Below, one piece after another: positions 28,931 through 37,525 of a stretch of DNA of 64,000 nucleotides. Position numbers and translations under genes: made by a program. The notes beneath the pieces were generated by a model that did no database searches, was not told the DNA's origin, and worked only from the letters and a program-made list of their open reading frames with translations. The stretch is taken from NCBI RefSeq assembly GCF_000022025.1, contig NC_011886.1:2893209-2957208 (forward strand). The letters are read 5' to 3'. The stretch's first letter is position 1, and every line of letters begins with the position of its first letter. The stretch is from Pseudarthrobacter chlorophenolicus A6. GTDB taxonomy: Bacteria; Actinomycetota; Actinomycetes; Actinomycetales; Micrococcaceae.

Positions 28931-29224
28931 TTACTTTACGACGATCGCCAGGACGTCGCGGGCGGACAGCACGAGGTACTCGGTGCCCCCGGTCTTGACT
29001 TCGGTTCCGCCGTACTTGGAGTAGATGACTACGTCGCCAACAGCTACGTCGACCGGGACGCGGTTGCCGTCTTCGAAGCGGCCGGGGCCAACTGCGACAA
29101 CTTCGCCTTCCTGCGGCTTCTCCTGCGCGGAGTCCGGGATTAGCAGGCCGGAAGCCGTGGTCTGCTCGGCTTCGAGCGGGCGGACAACAATACGATCCTC
29201 AAGAGGCTTAATAGAGACCGACAC
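28931..29224 (-). CDS. groES: Co-chaperonin GroES
   Basis: The 97-residue lid of the GroEL chamber, beginning [15 protein letters not shown] and containing the mobile loop [21 protein letters not shown] and the ending [11 protein letters not shown], all typical. GTG start with a strong AAGGAGAGG Shine-Dalgarno 5 nt upstream. The promoter and two CIRCE elements upstream show heat-shock control by HrcA. Confidence 0.98.
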   Translation of the reverse strand: MSVSIKPLEDRIVVRPLEAEQTTASGLLIPDSAQEKPQEGEVVAVGPGRFEDGNRVPVDVAVGDVVIYSKYGGTEVKTGGTEYLVLSARDVLAIVVK

Positions 29225-29333
29225 TCGGACCTCTCCTTTTCGTCAGCAAATTCGTGGACTTGAAAGCCGTTTGCCGAGGCTGGCAACCGTCGTCGCGGTG
29301 CCGGCAGCAGCCAGGCTGGCAGCTCTTCATGTG

Positions 29334-29360
29334 TTAGCACCCTCCTCGGGAGAGTGCTAA
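29334..29360. promoter_or_regulatory. CIRCE operator, promoter-proximal
   Basis: TTAGCACcC-N9-GAGTGCTAA, one mismatch to the CIRCE consensus, immediately downstream of the -10 box; HrcA binding here would block initiation. Confidence 0.92.
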
Positions 29361-29365
29361 TGAAG

Positions 29366-29394
29366 ACTCTAGGCGGGGGTTAGCACTCGGTCAA
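29366..29394 (-). promoter_or_regulatory. groES-groEL promoter
   Basis: TTGACC-N17-TAGAGT on the minus strand (-35 at 29389-29394, -10 at 29366-29371), the strongest sigma70-type match in the window. Confidence 0.85.
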
Positions 29395-29406
29395 GGCGAG
29401 TGCCAG
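29380..29406. promoter_or_regulatory. Second CIRCE-like operator, over the -35 box
   Basis: TTAGCACTC-N9-GAGTGCcAg, left arm perfect, right arm two mismatches. The -35 TTGACC lies in its 9-nt spacer. Confidence 0.8.
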
Positions 29407-29436
29407 CCATTTCGTCATCGGAGAACACTTCGCCTG

Positions 29437-29442
29437 TAGATT
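29437..29442 (+). promoter_or_regulatory. -10 box of the EamA gene (leaderless)
   Basis: TAGATT, 6 nt before the GTG. Only about 30 bp separate it from the CIRCE-like site. Confidence 0.5.
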
Positions 29443-29448
29443 GAACCG

Positions 29449-30378
29449 GTGCGAGCCGCCTTCTTCCTGATCCTTGCCACCCTGTTCTGGGCCGGCAACT
29501 TCGTGGTGGGCCAGGCCGCCGTCCAGTCCATGGCCCCGCTGCAGCTGACGTTCTGGCGCTGGACGCTGGCCGCCCTGCCGCTGCTGTTCCTTGCGCACAT
29601 GGTGGACCGCCCCGACTGGCGGGCAGCCCTCCGCCATTGGCGCATGCTCCTGCTGCTCAGCGCACTGGGCATGACCGCCTACACGCTGCTGCTCTACAGC
29701 GCCCTTCAGCACACCTCGGCGCTCAACGCTTCCCTGGTGACTTCCGCGAACCCTGTCCTGATCATGGTGCTTGCCGCTGTGCTGCTGAAAGACAAACCGC
29801 GGCCCCTGGGCTGGATCGGACTGGCCCTTGGTTTGGCGGGCGTCCTGCTGGTCCTCACCGGCGGGCAGCTGCAGCGGCTCCTGACCTTCTCGCTGGGCGC
29901 CGGCGAACTGCTGATCCTGGCGGCCATCACCGTCTGGGCGCTCTACACGGTCCTTGCCCGCCGCGTGGCGGTCCCGGCCGTCACGTCTACGGCCCTGCAG
30001 GCGGCCATGGCGGCCGTTGCCCTTGCTCCTGTGGCCGCCGTCACCGGTGCTGGATTCCCGTCCACCCAGTCCGGGGCCTGGTCCCTGGCATTCATCGCCG
30101 TCTTCCCCTCGCTGGGGTCCTACCTGCTGTGGAACCTGGCGCTGAAGCGCACCGGCGCGGCTAATGCCGGCAACTACCTCAACCTAATTGCGGTCTTCAC
30201 TGCGATCATCACCATATTGCTGGGCCAGCCCATCACGGCGGCCCAGGTTGCAGGCGGTGTCCTGGTGATTTCCGGGGTCCTGCTGACGGGGGCCGCCCAG
30301 CGCCCTCAGCGGCCCAAATCGTCGAAACCCACGTCCTCGCCGCCGTCGGAGGCGTTGCCCCGGTTACGGGCCCGGTAG
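29449..30378 (+). CDS. EamA/DMT-family transporter
   Basis: A 309-residue drug/metabolite-superfamily permease with two EamA repeats and about ten membrane helices. It opens AAFFLILATLFWAGNFVVGQ, and the second repeat contains AYTLLLYSALQHTSALNASLVTSANPV and LLWNLALKRTGAANAGNYLNLI. The substrate is unknown; amino acids, nucleotides or drugs are typical. The C-terminal tail of about 25 residues (RPQRPKSSKPTSSPP...) is encoded by DNA that is antisense to the coding end of the next minus-strand gene, and so may be a recent read-through extension. Confidence 0.93.
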   Translation: MRAAFFLILATLFWAGNFVVGQAAVQSMAPLQLTFWRWTLAALPLLFLAHMVDRPDWRAALRHWRMLLLLSALGMTAYTLLLYSALQHTSALNASLVTSANPVLIMVLAAVLLKDKPRPLGWIGLALGLAGVLLVLTGGQLQRLLTFSLGAGELLILAAITVWALYTVLARRVAVPAVTSTALQAAMAAVALAPVAAVTGAGFPSTQSGAWSLAFIAVFPSLGSYLLWNLALKRTGAANAGNYLNLIAVFTAIITILLGQPITAAQVAGGVLVISGVLLTGAAQRPQRPKSSKPTSSPPSEALPRLRAR

Positions 30379-30683
30379 AGGACCACGGAGGACGCGAGGA
30401 CCACCAGCAGCGATGCCACCAGGAGGGCGATTCCCCCGGCCCTCGCACCGGAATACAGGCCGCGGATGTCCTGGGCTTCCTGCGTGTTGTCCTGGACGTT
30501 GTTGCCGCCCACCGAATATACGGTGGCGTTGAACGTGTCCAGGAAGAAAATGATGACCAGCAGCGCCAGGCACACCACCGCCAGTACGGCACCCACAATC
30601 AGGGCTGGCCGCGCGTACCTGGCCAGGCCCTGCGCCGGGCGCTGCTGTTCTCCGGACTGTTCGGGACCTGCGCTGTCAACCAT
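30306..30683 (-). CDS. Small two-helix membrane protein, uncharacterised
   Basis: A 125-residue protein: a Gln/Pro-rich N-terminus (about 28 residues), helix ALIVGAVLAVVCLALLVIIFFL, an extracytoplasmic loop of about 35 residues containing NATVYSVGGNNVQDNTQEAQDI, helix GIALLVASLLVVLASSVVLY and an acidic C-terminal tail. The function is unknown. Its last 73 nt overlap the convergent EamA gene. The ATG is 7 nt behind TAGTGT. The methyltransferase gene diverges from it 54 nt away. Confidence 0.8.
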   Translation of the reverse strand: MVDSAGPEQSGEQQRPAQGLARYARPALIVGAVLAVVCLALLVIIFFLDTFNATVYSVGGNNVQDNTQEAQDIRGLYSGARAGGIALLVASLLVVLASSVVLYRARNRGNASDGGEDVGFDDLGR

Positions 30684-30690
30684 GGGCTCA

Positions 30691-30696
30691 ACACTA
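30691..30696 (-). promoter_or_regulatory. -10 box of the two-helix membrane protein gene (leaderless)
   Basis: TAGTGT, 7 nt before the ATG; the same box and spacing precede the PfkB gene. Confidence 0.5.
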
Positions 30697-30724
30697 TCGG
30701 CATACCGCCTCAGCCCCGGGGCAC

Positions 30725-30730
30725 TACGCT
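30725..30730 (+). promoter_or_regulatory. -10 box of the methyltransferase gene (leaderless)
   Basis: TACGCT, 7 nt before the ATG. Confidence 0.5.
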
Positions 30731-30737
30731 GGAACGC

Positions 30738-31973
30738 ATGGCTCACGCTCCCCAGGACCAGATTGCACCACTGCTGACCCCCGAAGGATGGGAGCTGCTG
30801 GCGTCGCTTGGCCCCTACACCGAGGACGGGTCCTTCGCCCTGAATGGTGAACTCCGGAAGGCCGGCCACAGCCCCGAACTGGTGTCCGCCGTGCTTACCC
30901 AGTCCAGGCTCCGCACGAAGGCCGAGGCGAAGTTCGGCGAGTTCGCCCGCCAGATGCTCTTTACCCAGGCAGGCCTGGAACAGGCCACAAGGCTGAACGT
31001 CGCCGCCCGGCATGCCCAGCGGTTCGCGGCCGCCGGGGTCAGCCATGTAGCGGACCTGGGCTGCGGGCTCGGCGCCGATTCCCTGGCCCTCGCCTCCCTG
31101 GACATAGCGGTTACGGCAGTGGAGCTCGATGAAACCACGGCTGCCTGCGCCACGGTGAACCTCATCCCCTTCCCCAACGCGGCTGTTGTGCACGCCGACG
31201 CCACCTCGGTGCCCCTGGACGGGGTGGACGGCGTCTGGCTGGACCCGGCCCGCAGGGTCACTTCCACGTCGGGCACCAGGCGTATCTGGGATCCCGAGGC
31301 GTTTTCTCCCCCGTTGTCCTTCGTGGAATCCCTCGCCGCGTCCGGGAAGGCCGTGGGCGTCAAAATGGGGCCGGGCATGCCCCACGAATCGGTGCCGCAG
31401 GGCTGCGAGGCGCAATGGGTGTCCGTGGGTGGGGATGTCACCGAAGTGGCGCTGTGGTTCAACACCGTCAGCCGCCCGGGGATCCGCCGCGCGGCCCTGC
31501 TCCTGGGACCGGAGGGAGCCGCCGAGCTGACCAGCGGGGAGGATTTCGGGCAGGGTCCCGAGGCTCCGGTGGGCCCGGCTGAGGGTTACCTGTATGAGCC
31601 GGACGGGGCGGTCATCCGGGCCGGCCTCGTGGCCGACCTCGCCCTCGAACTGCGCGGGCACCTGCTGGACGAGCACATCGCGTACATCTGCGCACCCGAC
31701 CTTGCAGACACCCCGTTTGCCCGCGCCTACAAGGTCCTGCGGGTAATGCCCTACAACGTCAAGGCGCTGAAGACCTGGGTGAAGCAGGAAGGCATCACCG
31801 TCCTGGACATCAAGAAGCGCGGTACCGCGGTCACGCCGGAGGAACTCCGGAAGCAACTGCTGGGCGGGAAGGGCGCGGGCAACAGGAAAGGCGGCCGGGC
31901 AGCCACCCTGGTCCTCACCCGCATCGGCGAGGACCGTGTGGCCATCGAGGTGGAGCCGGTCAAGCCGGCGTAG
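30738..31973 (+). CDS. Class I SAM-dependent methyltransferase with THUMP-like C-terminus
   Basis: A 411-residue protein. A helical N-terminal region (to about 105) is followed by the Rossmann motif VADLGCGLGADSLAL (SAM binding), the acidic VELDETTAA and GVWLDPARR, where many RNA methyltransferases have a DPPY-type catalytic motif. The C-terminal part resembles the THUMP-like domain of this actinobacterial family (ADTPFARAYKVLRVMPYN...GTAVTPEELRKQL), pointing to an RNA substrate. The exact target base is not known. It ends 3 nt from the stop of the convergent dehydrogenase gene, with no obvious terminator between. Confidence 0.88.
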   Translation: MAHAPQDQIAPLLTPEGWELLASLGPYTEDGSFALNGELRKAGHSPELVSAVLTQSRLRTKAEAKFGEFARQMLFTQAGLEQATRLNVAARHAQRFAAAGVSHVADLGCGLGADSLALASLDIAVTAVELDETTAACATVNLIPFPNAAVVHADATSVPLDGVDGVWLDPARRVTSTSGTRRIWDPEAFSPPLSFVESLAASGKAVGVKMGPGMPHESVPQGCEAQWVSVGGDVTEVALWFNTVSRPGIRRAALLLGPEGAAELTSGEDFGQGPEAPVGPAEGYLYEPDGAVIRAGLVADLALELRGHLLDEHIAYICAPDLADTPFARAYKVLRVMPYNVKALKTWVKQEGITVLDIKKRGTAVTPEELRKQLLGGKGAGNRKGGRAATLVLTRIGEDRVAIEVEPVKPA

Positions 31974-31976
31974 GCG

Positions 31977-32795
31977 TTACTGCGCGCGGGTGAATTCCTC
32001 GGCGGCCCGCACCTGCTCCGCCGTGGGCCGCACACCGGTGTACAGCACGAACTGCTCCAGCGCCTGGATGGTGGCCACCTCGGCACCGGTGATCACCGGT
32101 TTGCCTGCGGCGCGCGCCGCCCGGACCAGCGGGGTCTCGGCAGGCAGTGCCACGACGTCGAAAACCAGCCTGGCGGCGTCGATCGCCTCCGCCGGGAAGG
32201 ACAGCGAATCCGCTTCCGGCCCGCCGGCCATACCAACAGGGGTGACGTTGACAATCAAATCCGCCGTGCCGCCGTCGAGCGCTGCCCGCCAGCCAAAGCC
32301 ATACTGTTCGGCGAGCGCCCGCCCCGTGGTCTCATTCCGCGCGATCACGGTGACGTCCCTGAAGCCCGCATCCCGAAGCGCCGCCACGGTTGCTTTCGCC
32401 ATGCCGCCGGCGCCCTGGACCAGGACAGAGTAGTCCGTGGGCACCGCGTTGGTGGCCAGCAACTGCTCGATAGCCGTGTAGTCGGTGTTGTAGGCCTTGA
32501 GGTGCCCGTCCGTGTTCACGATCGTGTTCACGGAATCGATGGCCTTGGCTGAGGGGTCCATCTCGTCCACCAGCGCAATCACATCCTCCTTGTAGGGCAT
32601 GGACACGGCGCAGCCGCGGATACCGAGGCCCCGGACACCGGCGATGGCCTGTTCCAGGTTGGTGGGCGCGAAGGCCTTGTAAATCCAGTTCAGGTCCAGC
32701 TGCCCGTACAGGTGGTTGTGGAAGCGCGTCCCGTTGTTGCTGGGCCGGGCCGAGAGGGAGATGCAGAGGGTCATGTCTTTATTGAGGATAGGCAC
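31977..32795 (-). CDS. Shikimate 5-dehydrogenase-like protein
   Basis: AroE-family enzymes reduce 3-dehydroshikimate with NADPH. The 272-residue protein has Lys69 in SMPYKED and Asp105 in YNTDYTAIE, the catalytic pair, and the cofactor motif VLVQGAGGMAKAT (125-137). The substrate region SLSARPSNNGTRFHNHLY differs from housekeeping AroE (SxSxxxHN), so the true substrate may be quinate- or shikimate-like rather than the pathway intermediate. GTG start; the later in-frame ATG (codon 8) is possible. It follows the GH3 gene by 27 nt on the same strand. Confidence 0.88.
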   Translation of the reverse strand: MPILNKDMTLCISLSARPSNNGTRFHNHLYGQLDLNWIYKAFAPTNLEQAIAGVRGLGIRGCAVSMPYKEDVIALVDEMDPSAKAIDSVNTIVNTDGHLKAYNTDYTAIEQLLATNAVPTDYSVLVQGAGGMAKATVAALRDAGFRDVTVIARNETTGRALAEQYGFGWRAALDGGTADLIVNVTPVGMAGGPEADSLSFPAEAIDAARLVFDVVALPAETPLVRAARAAGKPVITGAEVATIQALEQFVLYTGVRPTAEQVRAAEEFTRAQ

Positions 32796-32822
32796 CTGTC
32801 CATTAAACGCGGCCCAGCGAAG

Positions 32823-34547
32823 TTAGGGGCAGCCGCTGCCGGCAGGATAGGGCCCGACGGCGGCCGGCAGCTCTCCGGGGGCCGCCGCCTTTCCGGCCAG
32901 CACAGCGGCCAGGGCATCGAAAGCGGCGTCGGTCCGGCCGTACAGCGCGATTTTGACCGGCGCCGGGGAACCCTGCAACGGCCAAGGGGCGTCCAGGGTG
33001 ACGGCGATGTCGCCGCCTGCCGGGGCGCCGCCGTATCCGATGAGGCTGACCAGGGGTCCGGAGCCCACGGCAATGCCTGCCCGGGCGGCCGCGGCTTCGA
33101 ACCGTTGCTTGTCACCAGGTCCCCCGCCGGCTACCCGGACAGCTCCGGGGACGAGCGGCCCGCTGCAGCTGCCGGCCAGGATGGTGACGGCGGACCCGGA
33201 GACCTTGGCGGACAATGCTGTGCCGCTTCCTGCCGGGGCGGGCGTGGAACCCCTTCGCCCCTGCCAGATCATCATGGTGGCCACGCGCGTGGCGGCCTCG
33301 TCCAGCCGTTCCTTCGGCAGGGCACCGGAGGCCACGGCCTGGACGATTGCGGCGTGCGCCTGCGCGGCATCGGCCGGCATGAGGAGCAGGTCGGCCCCGG
33401 CAGCGAGGGCGGAAACGGCGGCGGAACCCGCCGGGTACTGCTTGGTGACGGCGCCCATGTTCAGAGCATCGGTCACCGCCACACCCCTGAAGCCGAGGCC
33501 ACGCAGCGCGGCGTAGGTTTTGGACGAGAGCGACGCCGGGACCCCGGGTTCCAGCGCAGGAACGGCGATGTGCCCGGTCATCACCATGGGTAGGCCGGAA
33601 TCGACGGCCGCCTGGAACGGCTTCCAGTCCCGGCCGCGCAATTCCTCCACGCCGGCGTTCTGGAGCGGGAGGCTAAGGTGCGAATCGGCGGTGACCGAAC
33701 CGTGGCCGGGAAAGTGCTTGACGGTGGGAAGCACCCCGGCGGCCAGCATGCCCTGGGCGAATGACACGCTTTGCGTGGCCGCAGCAGCAGGGTCCCCGGA
33801 CATGGACCGGGCGCCGATGGTGGGGTCTTTCGGGCCGATGGTGACATCCGCGTCCGGGGCGAAGTCCAGGTTGAAGCCGAGCGGGGCCAGCTCCCCTGCG
33901 ACGCCCTGCCCGGCGTCCCGTGTGAGGGCCGCGTTCCCGGCGGCACCGTAACTCATGGGCGTGGGCCATTCGGTCAGCGGCGCTCCCAGCCTGGCAACGA
34001 TCCCGCCTTCCTGGTCCACGCCGACGATGCCCGGCCACTGGTCACCGTCAGCGGCGGTTGCCCGGGAAAGCCGCTGGTTGACTGCCGTCATGGCGGCAAT
34101 GTCCACTTTTCCCTGCGGGTCGCGGGGAACGTTGTCGCCCATGATGATGCTGCCTGCCAGGTGCAGCCGTTCGATGGCCGCTGCCTGCGCTTCCACCTGC
34201 TGGCCGCCGTAGGACGGGAGCAGGACCTGTCCGGCCTTTTGCTCGGGTGACATGGCTGCCACGGCCGCTGCCGCCGCATCCTGGTCGCGCTGCTGGGGGC
34301 CCCAGCCCAGGGGCCGGGAACCCGGATCCGGTGACGGGGACGCCGTGGTGGGGGCCGGCGTCGTACGCGGTGCTGACGAGGGCGTGCCGGTCGACGCCGA
34401 TGCGGAAGCCGTCGGCGACGACGCCGGCGTTGACGGCGCAGGAGCGGGTGGCCCTGCCGTGCACGCGGCCAGGGCAACGACGGACAGGGCCGCGATCAGG
34501 GGGAGGGTTTTGTGGGTACTGTCACGCAGGCGCAGGAACGGGGACAT
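32823..34547 (-). CDS. GH3 beta-N-acetylhexosaminidase lipoprotein (NagZ-like)
   Basis: Likely removes N-acetylglucosamine from muropeptides or other beta-GlcNAc glycans outside the membrane. The 574-residue precursor has a signal peptide with lipobox LAAC about 29 residues in, a Pro/Ser/Thr/Ala linker to about 75, then a GH3 barrel with KHFPGHGSVTADSH (family acid/base His motif) and VAVTDALNMGAV (nucleophile Asp). A C-terminal domain of about 150 residues follows. The second of two adjacent ATGs is chosen because TAGCAT lies 7 nt before it. Unlike proteobacterial NagZ, which is cytosolic, this enzyme is surface-anchored. Confidence 0.93.
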   Translation of the reverse strand: MSPFLRLRDSTHKTLPLIAALSVVALAACTAGPPAPAPSTPASSPTASASASTGTPSSAPRTTPAPTTASPSPDPGSRPLGWGPQQRDQDAAAAAVAAMSPEQKAGQVLLPSYGGQQVEAQAAAIERLHLAGSIIMGDNVPRDPQGKVDIAAMTAVNQRLSRATAADGDQWPGIVGVDQEGGIVARLGAPLTEWPTPMSYGAAGNAALTRDAGQGVAGELAPLGFNLDFAPDADVTIGPKDPTIGARSMSGDPAAAATQSVSFAQGMLAAGVLPTVKHFPGHGSVTADSHLSLPLQNAGVEELRGRDWKPFQAAVDSGLPMVMTGHIAVPALEPGVPASLSSKTYAALRGLGFRGVAVTDALNMGAVTKQYPAGSAAVSALAAGADLLLMPADAAQAHAAIVQAVASGALPKERLDEAATRVATMMIWQGRRGSTPAPAGSGTALSAKVSGSAVTILAGSCSGPLVPGAVRVAGGGPGDKQRFEAAAARAGIAVGSGPLVSLIGYGGAPAGGDIAVTLDAPWPLQGSPAPVKIALYGRTDAAFDALAAVLAGKAAAPGELPAAVGPYPAGSGCP

Positions 34548-34554
34548 CATTATG

Positions 34555-34560
34555 ATGCTA
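34555..34560 (-). promoter_or_regulatory. -10 box of the GH3 gene (leaderless)
   Basis: TAGCAT, 7 nt before the ATG at 34547. On the other strand TATAGACT (34571-34578) is a candidate -10 for the ybdK-like gene. Confidence 0.5.
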
Positions 34561-34652
34561 CCCCTGCGCTATAGACTTGAAACACCCGTTCGTTTGCCGG
34601 CACTTCCCGGAAGCGGCACCAGCCAGCGGCATCCCGGACAGTGAGGAAATGC

Positions 34653-35804
34653 GTGAAGATCGACTTCGCACCATCGAGGCAATCAACCCTTGGTGTTGAG
34701 TGGGAACTGGCGCTGGTGGACGGCCGCACCGGCGAACTTGCGTCCGTCGCCAATGAGGTGCTCCGCGGTGTCGCCTCCCGCCATCCCGAGCTGAACGAGG
34801 ATGACGAACACCCCCACATCAAGCAGGAACTGCTGCTGAACACGGTGGAGCTGGTCACGGGAATATGCGAGACCGCTGCCGAGGCGAAGGAAGACCTCAG
34901 CCGCTCCGTGGCCGCCGTCCGGGAGATCACCGATCCCATGGGCGTGGAGCTCTTCTGCGCCGGAAGCCACCCGTTCAGCCCGCCGCAGCTGCAGCCCGTG
35001 ACGGACAAGGCCCGCTACGCCAAGCTCATTGACCGGACGCAGTGGTGGGGCCGCCAGATGGTGATCTATGGCGTGCACGTCCATGTGGGCCTGGACCGCC
35101 GCGAGAAGGCCCTCCCGGTGCTTGACGGGCTGGTCAACTACTTCCCGCACTTCCAGGCACTGTCCGCGTCCAGCCCGTTCTGGGGCGGCGAGGACACCGG
35201 CTACGCCTCGCACCGTGCCCTGATGTTCCAGCAGCTGCCCACTGCGGGCCTGCCCTTCCAGTTCCCCTCCTGGTCCGAGTACGAGTCCTATGTCCAGGAC
35301 ATGTTCACCACCGGGGTGATCGACACCATCTCCGAGATCCGCTGGGACATCCGGCCGGTGCCGGCCCTGGGCACCATTGAAATGCGCATCTGCGACGGCC
35401 TGGCCACCCTGGAGGAAGTCGGCGCCATCGCGGCCCTCACCCAGTGCCTGGTGGACGAGTTCTCCACCACCCTGGACAACGGCGGCACCATTCCCACCAT
35501 GCCGCCGTGGCACGTCCAGGAAAACAAGTGGCGCGCCGCCCGCTACGGCATGGACGCCATCATCATCCTGGACGCCGCGGGCAAGGAGCAGCTGGTCACG
35601 GACCACCTGCTGGAAACGCTGAACCGGCTGGAGCCCGTGGCGGCGAAGCTGCGCTGCCAGGATGAGCTGGCCGACGTCGAAAAGATCATCCGCCGCGGTG
35701 CCGGGTACCAGCGCCAGCGGCGCGTGGCGGAGGACAACGGCGGCAATCTGCAGGCCGTGGTCCTTGACCTGGTCAAACAGATGCGCAACGGGCCCACCGC
35801 CTGA
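34653..35804 (+). CDS. Glutamate-cysteine ligase family 2 / YbdK-type carboxylate-amine ligase
   Basis: A 383-residue GCS2-family enzyme that couples an amino group to the gamma-carboxyl of glutamate using ATP; the in vivo substrate is uncertain, since mycothiol-making actinobacteria do not need glutathione. It opens KIDFAPSRQSTLGVEWELALVD and contains YGVHVHVGLD and IRWDIRPVPALGTIEMRICD, characteristic of YbdK. The GTG at 34653 is preferred because GAGGA lies 5 nt upstream, inside the longer open stretch. A 61-bp palindrome follows 25 nt after the stop. Confidence 0.92.
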   Translation: MKIDFAPSRQSTLGVEWELALVDGRTGELASVANEVLRGVASRHPELNEDDEHPHIKQELLLNTVELVTGICETAAEAKEDLSRSVAAVREITDPMGVELFCAGSHPFSPPQLQPVTDKARYAKLIDRTQWWGRQMVIYGVHVHVGLDRREKALPVLDGLVNYFPHFQALSASSPFWGGEDTGYASHRALMFQQLPTAGLPFQFPSWSEYESYVQDMFTTGVIDTISEIRWDIRPVPALGTIEMRICDGLATLEEVGAIAALTQCLVDEFSTTLDNGGTIPTMPPWHVQENKWRAARYGMDAIIILDAAGKEQLVTDHLLETLNRLEPVAAKLRCQDELADVEKIIRRGAGYQRQRRVAEDNGGNLQAVVLDLVKQMRNGPTA

Positions 35805-35828
35805 CTTCCTGCTTCACCCAAAAACACA

Positions 35829-35889
35829 GTTGCCCTATCAGATAAGGCTCCTAAACCAGTGGTTTAGGAGCCTTATCTGATAGGGCAAC
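35829..35889. terminator. 61-bp perfect palindrome, bidirectional terminator between convergent genes
   Basis: Two 30-bp perfectly complementary arms (35829-35858 and 35860-35889) around a single G, between the stops of the YbdK-type gene and tsaD. It is far longer and less GC-rich than the other hairpins here. The outer sequence CAGTTGCCCTATC recurs once at 45804-45816, just after fhs. Confidence 0.85.
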
Positions 35890-35897
35890 GGGGGTGG

Positions 35898-36989
35898 TCA
35901 GGCCGGGAGGGAGACCGAGGTGACGGGCATCGAGGAGTCCGGCGCGAAGCCGATCCCACTGGGTTCGGCGCCCGCCATGACCAGCTGTGCACCCAAGGCG
36001 GCCACCATTGCCCCGTTGTCCGTGCACAGGTCCAGCGGCGGGACGTGCAGCCGGATCCCGGCGGACGCGCAGCGCTGCCCGGTCAGTTCCCGGAGCCTTG
36101 AGTTGGCGGCCACGCCGCCGCCCAGCAGCACGTCCTTGATGCCGTGCTCCCTGCAGGCGAGCACGGCCTTTGACGAGATAACGTCCACCACCGCTTCCTG
36201 GAAGGCCGCGGCGATGTCAGCCACGGGGATCTCCTCACCCTTGGCTTCGAACTGTTCCACGCACCGGGCCACTGCGGTCTTCAGCCCGCTGAAGGACCAG
36301 TCATAGCGGTGCTTGCCCGGTTCGTCGGCCGTTCCCATGTACTTGGGCTGGCTGAGGCCGCGCGGGAAGCGGATCGCTTTGGGGTTGCCGGTACGGGCCA
36401 CCCTGTCGATGGCGGGGCCGCCCGGGTAGCCGAGGCCCAGGATGCGGGCCACCTTGTCGTAGGCCTCGCCGGCGGCGTCATCGATGGTGGAACCCAGGAG
36501 TTCCACGTCGCTGGTGATGCTGTTGATCCGGAGGATTTCGGTGTGGCCGCCGGAGACCAGCAGGGCGCCGAGGTTCTCGGGCAGGGCCTGCTGCTTTCCG
36601 GTTGCCCGGTCATCCAGGAGTCCCACGCCCACATGGGCCACCAGGTGGTTGATGGCGTACAGCGGTTTGCCGGTGGCCACGGCCAGGGCCTTCGCGGCGC
36701 AGACTCCCACCATCAGCGCACCGGCCAGGCCCGGGCCCGATGTGACGGCGATGGCATCGACGTCATCCAGGGTGGCACCGGCCTCCGCGAGCGCCTGTTC
36801 CAGGGTGGGGACAAAGGCGTCCAGGTGGGCGCGGGAGGCGATTTCGGGGATGACGCCGCCGAACCGGACATGCTCGTCCATCGATGAGGACACCGTGTTG
36901 GCCAGCAGCGTAGTTCCCCGGACCACGCCGACGCCTGTTTCGTCGCAGGAGGATTCGATGCCCAGCACCAGCGGCTGCGTGCGGTTCAT
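35898..36989 (-). CDS. tsaD: tRNA N6-threonylcarbamoyladenosine transferase TsaD
   Basis: Transfers threonylcarbamoyl to A37 of ANN-reading tRNAs, with TsaB and TsaE. The 363-residue ASKHA-fold protein starts [16 protein letters not shown] and has the metal-binding NHLVAH (His115, His119), in place of the more common NHLxGH. Other family motifs are [12 protein letters not shown] and [11 protein letters not shown]. It is the last gene of the alr-tsaE-tsaB-rimI-tsaD unit and overlaps rimI by 4 nt. Confidence 0.97.
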   Translation of the reverse strand: MNRTQPLVLGIESSCDETGVGVVRGTTLLANTVSSSMDEHVRFGGVIPEIASRAHLDAFVPTLEQALAEAGATLDDVDAIAVTSGPGLAGALMVGVCAAKALAVATGKPLYAINHLVAHVGVGLLDDRATGKQQALPENLGALLVSGGHTEILRINSITSDVELLGSTIDDAAGEAYDKVARILGLGYPGGPAIDRVARTGNPKAIRFPRGLSQPKYMGTADEPGKHRYDWSFSGLKTAVARCVEQFEAKGEEIPVADIAAAFQEAVVDVISSKAVLACREHGIKDVLLGGGVAANSRLRELTGQRCASAGIRLHVPPLDLCTDNGAMVAALGAQLVMAGAEPSGIGFAPDSSMPVTSVSLPA

Positions 36990-37525
36990 GGCCGGATTCC
37001 TTTGCTTGGGGATTCTGTTTCTGTCTCCGGCACCAGCGCGAGCCGCATGATCAGGGCGTCCACGCCGTCGCGGTAGTAGCGGGGCCGGACGTGGATCTGT
37101 TGGAAGCCGAAACGGAGGTACAGCCGCTGGGCGCGGGGGTTGTCGGCGCGCACCTCCAGCAGCACGTCCGCGGCACTCCGCCGCCGGGCCTCTTCGATCA
37201 GTTCGGTGAGCAGCGTGCTGCCGATGCCGCGCCCTTCACGGTGGGGTACGACGGCGATCGTCTGGACGTCCGCGATGGGTTCAATGCACATGAGCCCGGC
37301 GTAACCGACGATGCCGTCCGGCCCTTCGGCCACCAGGTAGCGGCGGGTTTCCGGCTGGGCCAGTTCGTCGAAGAACATCTGCACGGGCCAGGCGTCTACG
37401 GGAAACAGCTCCTGCTCGAGGGCGCTGACGGCGGGGACGTCGGCCTCCGTCATGTCCCGGATGGCGACACCGTCCAGCGCGGCGGGCCGGGGCTCCGGAT
37501 TCCCTTCCGGTCCGGCGGCGCTCAC
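36986..37525 (-). CDS. rimI: Ribosomal protein S18-alanine N-acetyltransferase RimI
   Basis: GNAT-fold N-terminal acetyltransferase, 179 residues. Acetyl-CoA site [15 protein letters not shown] (R/QxxGxG/A) and the C-terminal [23 protein letters not shown] are typical of RimI. An N-terminal Pro-rich extension of about 20 residues and an acidic tail frame the domain. It overlaps tsaB upstream and tsaD downstream by 4 nt each, so the three are co-translated. Confidence 0.95.
   Translation of the reverse strand: MSAAGPEGNPEPRPAALDGVAIRDMTEADVPAVSALEQELFPVDAWPVQMFFDELAQPETRRYLVAEGPDGIVGYAGLMCIEPIADVQTIAVVPHREGRGIGSTLLTELIEEARRRSAADVLLEVRADNPRAQRLYLRFGFQQIHVRPRYYRDGVDALIMRLALVPETETESPSKGIRP

Noticed and set aside
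30306..31856. A 516-codon minus-strand frame ending at 30306
   Set aside because: Only its last 125 codons, from the ATG at 30683, look like a protein; the rest is antisense to the methyltransferase.
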